Source of the DNA: Thuidium tamariscinum
Taxonomy: Eukaryota > Streptophyta > Bryopsida > Hypnales > Thuidiaceae
Direction of reading: 5' to 3'
DNA: 64,000 nt
Assembly (NCBI GenBank): GCA_947034885.2
Contig: OX344751.2
Coordinates: 4,774,001 to 4,838,000 of the forward strand
Part shown: piece by piece, positions 24,151 to 35,977 of the stretch
Layout of the letters: each line of letters begins with the position of its first letter
How positions within the stretch are numbered: the stretch's first letter is position 1
The notes under the pieces: generated by a model
Databases searched by the model: none
What the model was told of the DNA's origin: nothing
What the model saw: only the letters and a program-made list of their open reading frames with translations
Program-made: the position numbers and the translations under genes

Positions 24151-24714
24151 TTAATAAAGGGGGCAACTCCAAAAAACATTCATCAATGCAACTTGTTTTG
24201 GTCTCTCTTTATTTGCAATAAGCTGGAAAAATATGAAGGGCTTACAATTTGGTTCACAATAGCAAGATTTTTAATTTGTCATATCTTTTCAAACATTGTT
24301 TTGTGTGAAAAACCCATTTGAAGTTTGAATCATTGGCTTTGTATTGGATCAGTTTTCTTAAAGTCACCAAAACAAAATAAGGTTTAGTCTATGGACCCCC
24401 ACTTGAAATTTCCAATATTGTCCTTAATTAATTTTGGTTATATAGTGCAAATAATCTAAAGAAACAATTCCTCCAATTGATTTAATCTCGCAAGGATGTT
24501 AGCCTATGACCAAGGTATTCACTCAAGACTATATGATTTTTAGATGAGTAGGTGCATTTGTCATTTCTACAACAATCTTAGAAAGAGTCATCCATTCAGT
24601 TGGCTACTTTTTGGCCTCAACATCTGAACATGGTTCTTATCATTGAGTTGTAAAAGCCTTGCTGCATTGCATTGGTAATCAAAAGAAAATTGTAGATTTT
24701 TTAAAATTAGTATT

Positions 24715-24716
<2 letters not shown>

Positions 24717-24760
<44 letters not shown>
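24717..24760 (+). repeat. (AT)n microsatellite
   Basis: About 22 uninterrupted AT units. Two further AT tracts of similar length occur at 40150-40195 and 44305-44349. Confidence 0.97.
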
Positions 24761-24764
<4 letters not shown>

Positions 24765-27700
24765 ATTACCAAAATTAATACTAAGATTATTTGAAATTAA
24801 TTTCTAAACATTAGAGAAGTTTTTGGCCTCTTAAAGACTGTTTCAAGGATGTTCCTTGAAATTGTTCCCAATGTTGCAAACCAACCCTTGTTGATCTAAA
24901 TTTTTGTATTGAAAAAAAATTACTTTTTCAAAGTGTATAATTTATTAAAAAGAAAAAAAGGACTAAAAAAATTTCAAAATAAGAATTCAAATTCAAATTT
25001 AATTCATTAATATTACCTAATGAGGCAATTGCCCAACTATGCTTGGTGATATTTATGCTTTGTTGCATTTTTTTAATACAAAAATGTGACACTATATTTT
25101 AGCTTTGTGGTATCTTCTTTGCATTCTATTACCCAACTATGTTAAATTGATGATGTGGCAGTGTTCTTAGCATATTTAGCATTGGAGAATTTGCAATCTT
25201 CTAAAGGCTCAAATCTCTTCTAATGCTTTCTTAAATTAAGTTCAAAATTTTTTGTCAATAATAATTGAGGTTGATTTTAGTAACAAGTTACAAATTAGAT
25301 GCAATTATATTAATAATGTTTTTGATTATATAATAGCACCTCATTCTCACTTGTTATTAAAACATTTCGTGAATAAAAACCAATGTTGCACTAAAGGAAG
25401 ATACTATCTATGTCCTTTTAAAAATGTTAATTTAAAAAAAATTATCTATACTTTAAGACAAGCTATTTGTTTATTTTCTTTGTTTGTTACAATGAGATCT
25501 CCCAACCTATACATCTCCATCACAACTTTCAATTCCTACCTATGGATTGTCAATGAATATCGTGTAGTTACTCTTATTTCATGGGTTTACACATTAATTT
25601 ACAATTTATTGCATTGTTATAATGCACACAATTAATGCAAAGAATTGGCAATACTTTGTAATTAGCATTAACCAGTGACTTCTAGATATTAATTGCAAGT
25701 GCGAAAAAGACACAAATTATACACAAAAATTTATTATCTTTGTGATGCATTTTATATGTATTGAAGTGCATAAAGAATCCATGAAAGTAATGTCATTTTT
25801 ATTTGTACTCAAATAATGCTTATTAAATAGTAACAATGTTTCAAAAAGTATTGCTAATGTTAAATTGTTGATTGCCATTCTAATTACAAGAATTTAGTAT
25901 GGAAAAACTAAAAACTTGTTTAATTATTTTTAATTATTTTAAAATTATTTAATAACTAATTTTAAAATAAAAAATAAACAAAATTTGATGTAGTAGTCTC
26001 TCAACCACATCAAATTGCCTACATGGTAGTGTTCCCAAAGTTCCTATAGCTCATGAACTAACAATTTTCTAAATGCCCAAAAAACATCTAATGGAGCTTA
26101 GTCGCTCATTTAGTTGTCAATTAAGAACTTAGAAATTATATTCAATGCAAAAATTTAGACTTTGGTTTGGCATAATAGAATATTTTTTTCAAAGAACTTT
26201 GAATTGAAAAAAGTTGTAGAATGAAGGTAAGTTTTATCTCCAAAAATCTATTTGAGATTTCATCACTGTGACTAAAAGTTACAAACAAATTTCAAAAAAG
26301 GAGTTTGAAAATGTCTAAAAAAATGTCCCTTCCAACCCCTCTCTAAAATTTGTTCATAAATTTTAGTTAAAATCATGAAATTTCAAAAGGATTTTAGAGG
26401 TAAAACTTAGATTGATTTCACAATTTTTCTTAAAATTCAAAACATTTTGAAAAAAATTATTCTACTATTCCTAAATGAGATCTAAATTTTTGAATACAAA
26501 TCCTCCTTTTCAATTGACTTAGTACAGAAACTGTGAAGGATTAAAAAAATGCATTATTATTGCAATAATTATGTACTAACTTCATATGTCTTAAACAAGC
26601 ATTAATGGAATACAAAGTCAGTTGTCCATCAATAAAATTCTAAAGTCATACATATTTTGTCGTCACATATAGTTATTGTACAACTTTAGCACTTCAAACT
26701 CAAATATCAATGACATGCCTACACTACATGGTATTAATGAATGTCAATATCATGTTGTAATAATATTTCCAAATGAATGAATGTAACATGGAAGTAGTAT
26801 CTGACAACAATCGTGTGATTATTATTGACTTATCGTCACAAAAGAACTTTGTGATGCATGCCTCGGTCATATACGTGCTTGATACCATTGGAAAGCTCTC
26901 AATAAGGAGGTGTGCATGGGCTTTATTTCGTGGCATTGCACCTGATGGTGAAGGAGTTATTGAATTTCAAAATTTCTATAGATTAAAAGATTGAAAAATT
27001 ACTTTTACCTTGATTTTGGTTGTGGCAACAACATAGGACACATTAGTTTCTTTGAAATTAGTATTTTTTAGGCTACATTCACTTTCAAAGTAATCACTTC
27101 TTGAAATGTACACTACCAATACATTGAAGAAAACAAAGTGTACCAATGCATTAGAGGTTGCTTTTAGAGCACACTTATTTTTTTAGAGCACCGTATTTCA
27201 CTTCCTCGTGGTAAACAAATATAAAGACCTCAAGTGTGACATCTTGAAAAGCGAGATTCTTACCCTTCAACTAGAACTTATTCCACCTTGCAACCAATTT
27301 TTTTTTTCATTTTTGAAGAAGTGCCATAGTGGCGACATAAAATGTTATAGTGGTGCTCCAAATTGTAACATTCATCCATTTATTGGATGTATGGTATGGT
27401 TTTCATCCACAATTGGGCGATTTCAATTTTTTTTTTTTAATTTCAAAGTTGTCTGGTGATTTCATCCAAAAAAATTTGGCATTTTTTGGGGTGTTTTTTA
27501 GCCAAATAATTTTTTCTGGTGCAATCTGGCACCAAAAAGACAAAAAAAGAAGCCCTGCTTACAACATGCATAACATTGAATACTCCCTCCATGTCTTCTC
27601 CAGCATGGAAGGTATAACTTTCTGAAGATACCTTCTTGTTCCAACTTTACTTATATAGTGAGGGCTGAGATTGGTTGAGGTTTATGTTCTACAATAATTT

Positions 27701-27775
27701 CTTAAAGACATCCAATTGCAATGTTGGGGAGTCCTAGATTTGAGGAAGAAAAACAGGGGACCCTTGGCACTGCTC
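24761..27775 (+). other. AT-rich spacer with repeat fragments, no gene
   Basis: No gene. The blocks 25445-25530 (CTATTTGTTTATTTTCTTTG, ACAATGAGATCTCCCAACC) and 26860-27000 reappear next to each other at 58725-58960, so they belong to one longer repeat. An open frame of 127 codons at 25252-25635 is AT-driven and shows no family motif. Confidence 0.45.
26860..27000 (+). repeat. Dispersed repeat fragment, copy at 58805-58960
   Basis: GGAAAGCTCTC, AAGGAGGTGTGCATG, GTTATTGAATTTCAAA, GATTAAAAGA and TACTTTTACCTTGATTTTGG occur in order in both places. Class unknown. Confidence 0.6.
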
Positions 27776-28002
27776 AACCCTTTAATGACACGGGGGGCAC
27801 TAAAAAAACCATCTTTTCTGAAACTATGGGAATCATTGGTATTAAAAAATCTAAAAGTGTGCATTTGAAGTCAAAGAACTGTGAGAGATCTTTCTTCTCC
27901 ACCCCTAATTCTGAGGATGAATGCTTGCAATTATGTCCTGTACTACAAAAAACTCTCTCGTTCATCAACCCTAAAACGGCTCCAATATTGTTGAAGGATT
28001 AA
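27776..28002 (-). mobile_element. Decayed TTAA-type MITE, inverted copy of the 20860 subfamily
   Basis: In reverse complement it matches 20860-21081: ATTAATCCTTCAACAATATT at one end, then TTGATGAACGAGAGAGT, the CAGGACATAATTGCAAGCATTC block, GGGGTGGAGAAGAAAG, TCTTTGACTTCAAATGCACA, and CGTGTCATTAAAGGGTTG at the other end. Both ends are worn. It directly abuts the TA-flanked MITE at 28005. Confidence 0.6.
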
Positions 28003-28004
28003 TA

Positions 28005-28330
28005 AGGGAGGAGGCTCGAAAACTGCTCACGCTCCAAAACCGCTCACCTTGTGAAATGTATATTTTTGGTACATGATGCTTTTTGATCTTTACAGTTATG
28101 TACAAACAGTGAACATTTGAAGGGGTGGACGGTTTTGGAGCCCTATGCCATATTGACTTCAGAAATTCATAACTAATTCTACAGAGCTCCAAAAAATATG
28201 AAACGACTTGGATTAGATGCCTACTCAAGCTGTCTTTCTAGAAAAGTTCACTGAAAAATACTTCAAGATGTTTGACCTGCCCAAAATTCTGTTCCAGCCC
28301 TTAGATGGTCGGTTTATGGACCTCCTCCCT
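28005..28330 (+). mobile_element. TA-flanked MITE, family S, copy 1
   Basis: TA at 28003-28004 and 28331-28332. The ends are AGGGAGGAGGCTCGAAAAC and, inverted, AGGGAGGAGGTCCATAAACC. A close copy in opposite orientation lies at 60404-60712, and a worn one near 46137-46460. The TA target site and short length are typical of Tc1/mariner (Stowaway-like) MITEs. That assignment is inference. Confidence 0.88.
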
Positions 28331-28591
28331 TAATGTTATGTGATGATCATTGATAGTAAGACCACTTAAGTTATGTGATCATACCACATAAGTTGGGAAG
28401 AAAGCTCCCATTGCAGGTGCCTGATGATGCAAGGCCGGGGTAGGTGTGGCCACAACTTCCAAGTTGCTTTGGGCAATGACGAGCAGTTGACTTCCGAATG
28501 CATCGATCCAAAATACGTAAAGGGAGGTACGGTGCTGCGAGGAGATTGCGGAGACCGAGGGCAGTTGGCGCAAACCAACCCTCGGTACAAG

Positions 28592-28830
28592 GCTGGGGGG
28601 AACTGGCCCCCTCGCTCGACCTGGCCACTCGGGAAAATACTGAATTTTTTTAATTTTTCACACATGATCAAATTTGCAAATTCTGAATTCATATTTGCAA
28701 TCAAAGACCCCAAATTAGCTAGGAGGAATGTACTAGGTAAATTACTCATGCATAAAATAGGGAGCTTTTATTTTTACTTGCACGCCTGGAATGACTTGGT
28801 GTGACCAAGTAAGGGGGGCCAGTTCATCCT
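28592..28830 (+). mobile_element. MITE, family G, copy 1
   Basis: GGGGAACTGGCCCCCTCG at the left and, inverted, GGATGAACTGGCCCCCCTT at the right. The interior (GAATTTTTTTAATTTTT, GCAAATTCTGAATTCATATT, CAATCAAAGACCCCAAATTA) is nearly the same as in 29413-29648. The borders are accurate to a few bases and no target duplication is evident. The sequence just left (28331-28591) is balanced in composition but unrecognised. Confidence 0.8.
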
Positions 28831-28838
28831 AGTTCTAG

Positions 28839-29387
28839 GGTAGATGGCTCTAAAAGCGACACTTTAAGGGCTGATCCGCCTTTTTCATACATTTGCATGA
28901 ATAGGAATATTTTTAGCTCATTTTTCAAAGAAAGAAAAATGGATGCTGAATGTAACACAGGTGGTTTCATATTTTTTGAATCATTTTTGAATTAGTTATG
29001 AATTTTTAAAGATTTCTGTAGTAGGTACCTATTTGTGACCATAGGTGTTCCATAATTTGTACCCCTGCAACTACTAAAACGATTTCTGAACTATGGAGGA
29101 AATGATTGGTTCTCAGAATAAAATAAAATAAATTTTCTTGATTCATTCAATAGCGACAGTGGTCCATTTAAAGATCATCTCCCATCCATTTTACAACCAT
29201 CTAAGGGCAAAACACCCATTCCCGTTCATGATTCCAAAACCGTCCATATGTAGCAGGGGTACACATTTTCCAAAGAAAAATGTGCACCCCTGCTACATAT
29301 GGACGGTTTTGGAAACATGAACAGGAATGGGTGTTCCCACCTTATGGGGCGGTTGCAAAGAGAGGGGCGCTTTTAGAGCCATCTACC
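28839..29387 (+). mobile_element. MITE, family W (GGTAGATGGCTCTAAAAGCG ends), 549 bp
   Basis: GGTAGATGGCTCTAAAAGCG occurs at the left end and as an exact inverted copy at the right end. It contains a separate perfect-looking hairpin at 29212-29335. Only one copy of this family is visible in the window. Superfamily unknown. Confidence 0.82.
29212..29335 (+). repeat. Hairpin with roughly 58-bp arms inside the family W element
   Basis: The arms read through CCGTCCATATGTAGCAGGGG and its complement, and extend outward to CACCCATTCC / GGAATGGGTG. They are separated by a loop of under 12 bases. Only a few mismatches are seen. Confidence 0.9.
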
Positions 29388-29412
29388 ATATTATTCTTGT
29401 ATCTTACAATGC

Positions 29413-29648
29413 GGCCGGGGTGAACTGAACCCCTCGCTCAACCACTTGAAAAAACGCCAGAATTTTTTATTTTTTGCAAATATTCTTTTTTGCAAATTCT
29501 GAATTCATATTTGCAATCAAAGACCCCGTAATCAAATTAGAGAAGTGTATTAGGTAAATTAGTTAAGCACAAAATAGGGGGCTTTTATTTTACTTGCACC
29601 CTTGGAATTACTTAGAGTGGCTGAGTGAGGAGGCCAGTTCACCCCGAC
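29413..29648 (+). mobile_element. Mutator-like MITE, family G, copy 2, with 10-bp target duplication
   Basis: CTTACAATGC stands directly before (29403-29412) and directly after (29649-29658) the element. The ends are GGCCGGGGTGAACTG and, inverted, GTCGGGGTGAACTGG, and the length is 236 bp. A 9-10 bp duplication fits Mutator-like elements. Interior as in copy 1. Confidence 0.9.
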
Positions 29649-29821
29649 CTTACAATGCATAGGAATAAAAAAGGAAAATAGCTCAAGCTGGGGTGCAAAG
29701 GGGTAGGGTGAATTAACCCCTTATTGCTCCGCCGAGGCAAGCCCTGGAATTTTATTTTTTTTGAAATTTTATTTTTTGCAAATTTTGAATTCGTATATGG
29801 AATCAGAGGCCCTCAATTACA

Positions 29822-30101
29822 TTAGATGAAATCTGAGGGCATTACACGGTTGTTTCGGGTATGTTCCCGAAACGGCTCCCAATGTCGTTAGCTGCTGTCA
29901 AGCTGACTTTTAAAATTTTAAAATTTTAAAAAAAATTGGGGTCTTGAAATATGAAAATAAGTTCAAAAAAAGTTTTTTTTTGGAATTTTTTTTAATACGT
30001 AGCAGGGTCGCGACCACGTAGGATTCGAGTTCAAAGAGCAGAAACTGTGTTCCTGCAATCCGGGAACCCGCAGTCTCCTAATGCCCTCAAATTTCATCTA
30101 A
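29822..30101 (+). mobile_element. MITE, family L, copy 2, nested
   Basis: TTAGATGAAATCTGAGGGC at the left and, inverted, TTAGATGAAATTTGAGGGC at the right, 280 bp. The ends are the same as in 16477-16761, but the interior differs: here it has CCCGAAAC hairpin-like words and a GC-rich right part. Confidence 0.85.
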
Positions 30102-30320
30102 GGTAGGAGCATCTAATAGCGTCAGTGTACCTAATGCCACCATTCTCTACGTATGACAGTTATTTCAGAACTAAAATGAATGTAGACAGTAGATAACTTA
30201 CTGACGTTGACCAAAATAATAAGCTCTCTACACTGTGCCGACATTTCAACTCTGAAATCACTGTTTTGCCTACATAGTGACAGCATTAGGTGCACTAACG
30301 CCATTGGGTGCTTCTACCTT
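30101..30320 (+). mobile_element. TA-flanked MITE, family M, abutting family L copy
   Basis: AGGTAGGAGCATCTAATAGC at the left and, inverted, AGGTAGAAGCACCCAATGGC at the right, continuing to CACCTAATGC. The inverted repeats are about 38 bp. TA stands at both tips. Confidence 0.85.
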
Positions 30321-30785
30321 AATGGCTAGGAGGCTAGAAGAAAATCTGAAATATACGGCACAAAATAGGGGGCAATTTAGTCAACCTGCTGTTGACTGGG
30401 GCAATAAGGGTCAGTTCTCCCTGCTCGAATGTAATGTGAGTTGGTGAGCAGAATGACATGAATTTAGAATATAATATAGTTTCTGTGATCACATAACTTT
30501 GTAACATGCTAATAAGGTAACCATGCAAGATGTTATATCCTACTATGAAAGGTGGGCTCAGCAGGGAAAATTTGGGGTTCTCTAGAGTAAAAGTGAAAAA
30601 AAGGACTCTATTTTGTATCATGTTTAGGGTATGTTCTAGATCTCTTCTTACTAATTTGAGGTCTTTGGTTGCGAATATGAATTCAAATTTGCAAGAAAAA
30701 ATTATTTGTAAGAAACCAAAAAATTCTTGCATTTTCCCTGAGATAAATCCATCATGTTGGGCACACCTTTGATGGTAGGATTTAA

Positions 30786-32151
30786 CCCTTGAATGTCCAA
30801 GGCACTAAAATGGCGAAACTTTGAAGTTAAATAAAACCTAACCAAATTGCTATTTTTAGTAGTTTATATTTTTGGAAACTTCTTTTTAAAGTCTAGTTTA
30901 AGCATAAAAAATGCAATCTTAAAAATGATTGATTGTGATTTTTCTATTCAAGATTTTGTGCAAGGTGTCCATTGCAATCTTGACTTTTTGTAGTGTTGAG
31001 GGTTCTTGGAAATGAGCCTCAAATAGATCTTGGAGAAAAACCATCATTTGAAATTCATTTAAAAAAATTGTGGAGTAGATTTTGATGAGTCATAAATTGA
31101 ATTGGAGTTATGCATGTTAGACCCTTTAACCTCATATTTTTTTGGTCGCCAACTTTTTAGATTTGACTTGCAAAAAGAAGATAGAAAGACTTCACATCAC
31201 TTTTGCAATTTTAACACCCTCATCAGGGTGAATGCTAGAAACACATGTACTATTTTCCATCACAACCTAAGCGTTGATTTGTTTTTTTCCATAACTTTTG
31301 CATTTTTGCTTGTAATGACTCAAGATTTCTAAAGAAGGTACTCATGACTATCATATACCTTACATAATTTTTTCATAATTTTCAAAAATAGTTTAATACT
31401 AAAATAGTATTAGTGATTAAATGTCACAAATGACAATTTGGAGGTTTTTAGTACTAAGGAGTACCTTTTTATAATGATTTTGAGATGAAATTTGGATGAG
31501 ATGGTCTTCTAGATTTACATCTCTCTACTTGAGGGATTTTGAAAAAAGTTATTTTTATGTAGTGTGGGAGTCTAGAAAGTGAGCTTCTTTCTACTTGAAT
31601 TTTAAAACATATAAAATATTGTTTTGGTGTTTTTTTTGGTGAATGACCATCTCTATAGAGTTGTTGTAAATGCACAATTTTTATTTTTTGTATTTACTTA
31701 TTTTTACTGTTTTTCCCAAATAAAAATGTGAAGGTATGTATTTTCTTGAGGTTTGGCGCTTTTTAAGTTCTCCTACTTAGAGAATTTTCCTATCAATTTC
31801 CTTTGATGAAAACCTCCATTTTAGAGGTGTATACATTATTCATATTTTTCAAATTTTTTTCAAATTAATTTTCTAATTTTAAAGTACTTCAGAAAAAGTC
31901 ACGAGTATTGTAGTGAAGCGCAACAAATAATACAAGTGTTTCTTGCATTCACCCATAATCAAACATTATAATCTTCACTTTGTAAGAGATACTGTTGTGT
32001 TTTCTTTTCCAATATAATCTCCAACATGTCTAGTTTGAATTTGCAAGGTTAAAATTTAAAAAAAATTGATACATCTTATTAAAATGTTGGCATTTTGTCC
32101 AACTTAGAGAAAATTCCAAGAAGCTCAAAACAGGCCTTGGGCATTTAGGGG
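30786..32151 (+). mobile_element. TTAA-type (piggyBac-like) element, 1366 bp, carrying a family H MITE
   Basis: TTAA at 30782-30785 and 32152-32155. The ends are CCCTTGAATGTCCAAGG and, inverted, CCCCTAAATGCCCAAGG. Removing the nested insertion at 31226-31954 leaves about 640 bp, comparable with the related inverted copy at 15000-15862. Non-coding. Confidence 0.9.
31226..31954 (+). mobile_element. MITE, family H, copy 2, nested
   Basis: GGGTGAATGCTAGAAACAC at the left and, inverted, GGGTGAATGCAAGAAACAC at the right, 729 bp. The interior runs parallel to 6442-7164. The uninterrupted host word CCCTCATGATCAAACATTAT is found in reverse complement near 15180, which marks the insertion point. Confidence 0.88.
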
Positions 32152-32431
32152 TTAATGTCCTTTGGTAAACATGCCTATAATAGGTAGAATGAATGATGGC
32201 CTATACCACTACTTTTAGCAAAAAATTTTAAAAAAAAATCCATACGAAGACAAATATGAGAAATGAAGGAAGCAATCAAAATTTTATTTTTATGAATTTC
32301 TTTATGAATGTTTGAAGTGAACTACTTAATTGGCCCAAAAGAGTCTTCAAACTACCCCAAATTAGCAAGAAGATTTTTTATATTAGTCATTTTACCACCT
32401 AAAGTACACACAATATTTTTTAACATGGCTA

Positions 32432-33518
32432 GGGTAAATGCAAGACACACTTAAAGCCATTTGTTACATCTTAGTTTTTGATTTGTTTTTTGGCCATAAC
32501 TTTTATGTTCTAGCTCCAAATGACTCAAAATTTATAGGGAAGCTACTCATAACCATTATATACCTTCTCTAGTTTTTTAGGATTTTTCAAAATTTATTTA
32601 TTATTTTAAAATTGCCCCAAAAATTTCTCACAATGGGTGATTTAGGGGGTTTTAGCACCATTTATCTCCAAAAAAACGAGTTTTGAATTGAAATTTGGAT
32701 AGGATGGTTTCTTAGAAGACTTATAGCTTCCGTTGAAAGGAATTTCAAAAATACTTATTTTTATGTGGTGTAGAAGTCTACTAAGAGAGCTTCTTTCTAC
32801 ATTTTTTTCCGAAGGTATAGAACATTATTTTGGTGAGTTTTTTGATCAAATCTCATCACAAAAGTCTTAATAAATGTACAATTTTTTATGTTTTTAAAAA
32901 CAATATCCTTTCTTTTACAAACTAAAATGTCAAATGTTGTATTTTCTTCACTAGAATTCTATGTGAACTCTATGTCCAAAGTTCTAGTGAAGAAAATACA
33001 ACTTTTGACATTTTAATTTGTAAAAAAAATGATATTGTTTTTAAAAAGCATAAAAAAAAATTCCATTTGATAAGACTTTTTGGTGATGAGATTTGATCAA
33101 AAAACTCACCAAAATAATGTTTTATACCTTTGGAAAAAATGTAGAAAGAAGCTCTCTTTGCGGACTTCTACACCACATAAAAATAAGTATTTTTGAAATT
33201 CCTTTCGACGGAAGCTATAAGTCTACTAAGAAACCATCCTATACACATTTCAATTCAAAACTCGTTTTTTTGGAGATAAATGGTGCTAAAATCCCCTACA
33301 TCATCCATTGTGAGAAAATTTTGGGGCAATTTAAAAATAGTAAATTATTTTTGAAAAATCCTCAAAAATTAGAGAAAATATTTAATGGTTATGAGTAGCT
33401 TTCCCATAAATTTTGAGTCATTTGGAGCTAGAACGCAAAAATTATGGCCAAAAAACAAATCATAAACTAAAGTGTGACAAAACGCAACAAATAGTACAAG
33501 TGGTTCTTGCATTCACCC
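32432..33518 (+). mobile_element. Family H derivative forming a 1.09-kb palindrome
   Basis: The left arm (32432 to about 32956) and right arm (about 32981 to 33518) are inverted copies of each other along their whole length. They meet at TATTTTCTTCACTAGAA / TTCTAGTGAAGAAAATA around a 24-base loop. Each arm corresponds to the left half of a normal family H element. The tips are GGGTAAATGCAAGACACAC and, inverted, GGGTGAATGCAAGAACCAC. An open frame of 101 codons at 33093-33398 is a by-product of the arm and not a gene. Confidence 0.9.
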
Positions 33519-34695
33519 GCTACAAGATTTCCTAACATAGCCATGACATTTAAAGGAATAAATAAATAATTTTTTATAACAATTTTACACTAGAAAGGTG
33601 TAAGTGTCTTATGACAATCATTATTAATTCCATGACCATCCCTTGAGGCATTGATTATAGCCCACAAATCAACCTAATGTAATCCTAATCTAATTGATCA
33701 TAAAACTTTTGTCAAAAATTCATATAATACTCATGGATAGTTTTCTAAGTGCTTATCATAGGTGGTTTGTCTATTATAGGCAAAATTACTTCAATGTTTG
33801 ATAGATGATATAGAATCTTTTTATATATAATATTAATACAATAGTAGAAAATAAGGCCCTGATTAAGACATATCAACTAACACATATTAAACATTCAAAT
33901 CATTATAAGTTCATTCAAAATTGCCAAATCCGTATGTTCAAATCAACTAAGCATTGTTGAGTAATATCATATTTTCCTAATAAAAGTACACATTCTCACC
34001 TTCAAAATTTTGAGTGACTAAAAGAAGATGTCTTGTGCATATATTTGACCTCCAATGATTGTTCTTGGTTTATTTTAAGTAAATGATTCACATGGTACTA
34101 AAAGAGATGATTTCCATGATGACCATTTTAGAGAGAGATTCTTTGGTCTACATCCACTGGATAGGAATTAAAAAAATGTAGAATACATTTTCACTATCCA
34201 AATGCTAAATTTATATTACTTTAATACGAAATACGAAATTACAATACAAATCATCTCAATAAGTTTTGTTTCACAATGGGCAATGGGCATTCAAGGGAGA
34301 GGGACAAACATGTGGATAGATGCTTATGAAATAAAATGACAATAGATATATAATTTTTAGAGGTACAATGAATTAGTGATATCTTTTCAAAGAATGATGA
34401 TGTTGTAGGAAGCTATGAATGTAATTGAAATCCATTTGAATTACATTAAGAAATGTTGTGAGTAGTATTAAAACATTGCTTAAGCAAATTGACCTTTATT
34501 TTGCTTCTTACAAGCCTCTAGCTTTACATTAAAACAAACTCACTCATTACCAAACATGATGTCTAACTCCATATGTTGTCATCTTTCTACTCCTTACCGT
34601 TTTGAATACTTTGCTTAATTATTTTCTACCCATAAGTGAAAGTACATTATCTAGAAGATGACTTGAAAATGAGTTAAATTTTGATATTGTGGTAG
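33519..34695 (+). other. AT-rich spacer, no gene
   Basis: No gene. The part 34000-34150 (CATATATTTGACCTCCAATG, GGTACTAAAAGAGATGATTTCC) resembles the interior of the TTAA MITE at 23920-24150, but its ends are lost. Confidence 0.4.
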
Positions 34696-35392
34696 GGGTG
34701 ATTGCAAGAAACACTTGTGTTATTTCATTTCACACATTTGAGGCTAATCCTATTTTTTTGCCATAACTTTGGCATTCTTTCTTCAAATGATGCAAAATTT
34801 ATAGACAAGGTACTCATGACTATTATACATCTTGTCTAATTTTTTTTGGAGTTTTAAGAAAAAGTTTTACTATCCAAAAATAGTCCCCAATTTTATATTA
34901 CAATACTCAATTTCGGGTTTCTTTGAGCAAAATAGTAACCAAAGAAATGAATTTTGAGTTGAAATTTGGAGGACACGGTCCTCAAATAAACTTATAGATA
35001 TTGTCCAAAGGAATTCTAAAAATAGTTGACTTTATGTGGTGTAGAAGTTTAAATAAATGAGCTTCATTCAATTGGCATTTCCAAACATATAAATATTCTT
35101 TTAGTGATTCTTTTATAAAATGACCATCTCTATAAAGTTATTACAAATGAAATTATTTATTTATTTATGATTAATTAATACATCAAAGTGCCTATTTTCT
35201 TGTGATTTGGTACTTTTCCTCCTTAGAGAATTTTTGTATGCTTTTCCTTTGGTGGTTACTTTCATCTTAAAGGTATATACATTATCCATATTTTTTAAAC
35301 TAAAATTTTATTTTTTAAAATTTTAGAATAAATTATGAATACTATTAAAAATCACAGACATGAAATAGTATAAGTGTTTCTTGCAATCACCC
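34696..35392 (+). mobile_element. MITE, family H, copy 4
   Basis: GGGTGATTGCAAGAAACAC and its inverted copy enclose 697 bp. TTTTTTGCCATAACTTT lies near the left end as in the other copies. A TTTGAT word lies near each tip, but a clean target duplication cannot be called. Confidence 0.85.
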
Positions 35393-35977
35393 TAGGTTTG
35401 ATGAAATCGAAGCCAATATTTACAAGAAGTCCAAATATTCCATATGATGTTCTGTGTTAAATCTGCATTTATAAGATACATAGATGTATTCATTAAATAC
35501 ATGGATATTAGTTATTTAAAATAAAATTTTAATAAATTTGCATTATTTTAAGTACAATTGTGTTGGTTTCACATTAGATTTAATATAAAACATTATGTGG
35601 AACAAGTGGATTCTTCTAATGATTAGATACAAATACTAAAATGATAAGATTAGAAGAAGCAAAGTTTTGTTTGGGTTGATTTTCAAAGTGTCTTTAAATA
35701 AAAATGAGGGTGCCGTGTGGCTTTGCCTCAACCAAAATCAAAATCAAAGTAATTTGTAATATTTGTAATTGTTAAAAGCTTTGAAATTCTATCAATTTTA
35801 TATTGTAGGCTAGGTCTAATTGTCATGAAACAAAATCCTTGCACCTCTCCTTGCCTAAGACTTCTTGATGGTATGAAGAATGTGACCTAGTAATGCATGG
35901 TGTAAGAGATCTCAATGTAACAAACAAAATAAAACAAACATCCTATTGTAACTTAAAGGTATGGATTAGGCCAACTA

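Larger units (their letters stand above)
29711..30423 (+). mobile_element. MITE, family G relative, carrying two nested MITEs
   Basis: GGGTGAATTAACCCCTTATT at the left and, inverted, GGGAGAACTGACCCTTATT at the right. Two complete smaller elements (29822-30101 and 30101-30320) sit inside it, so the original element was roughly 210 bp. That is close to the other G copies. Confidence 0.7.

Noticed and set aside
28424-28804. 126-codon plus-strand frame and 127-codon minus-strand frame
   Set aside because: Both run into the terminal inverted repeat and AT-rich interior of a family G MITE, and no family resemblance was seen. The balanced stretch at 28400-28590 remains unexplained.
33093-33398. 101-codon open frame
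   Set aside because: It lies wholly within the right arm of the family H palindrome and mirrors non-coding sequence in the left arm.
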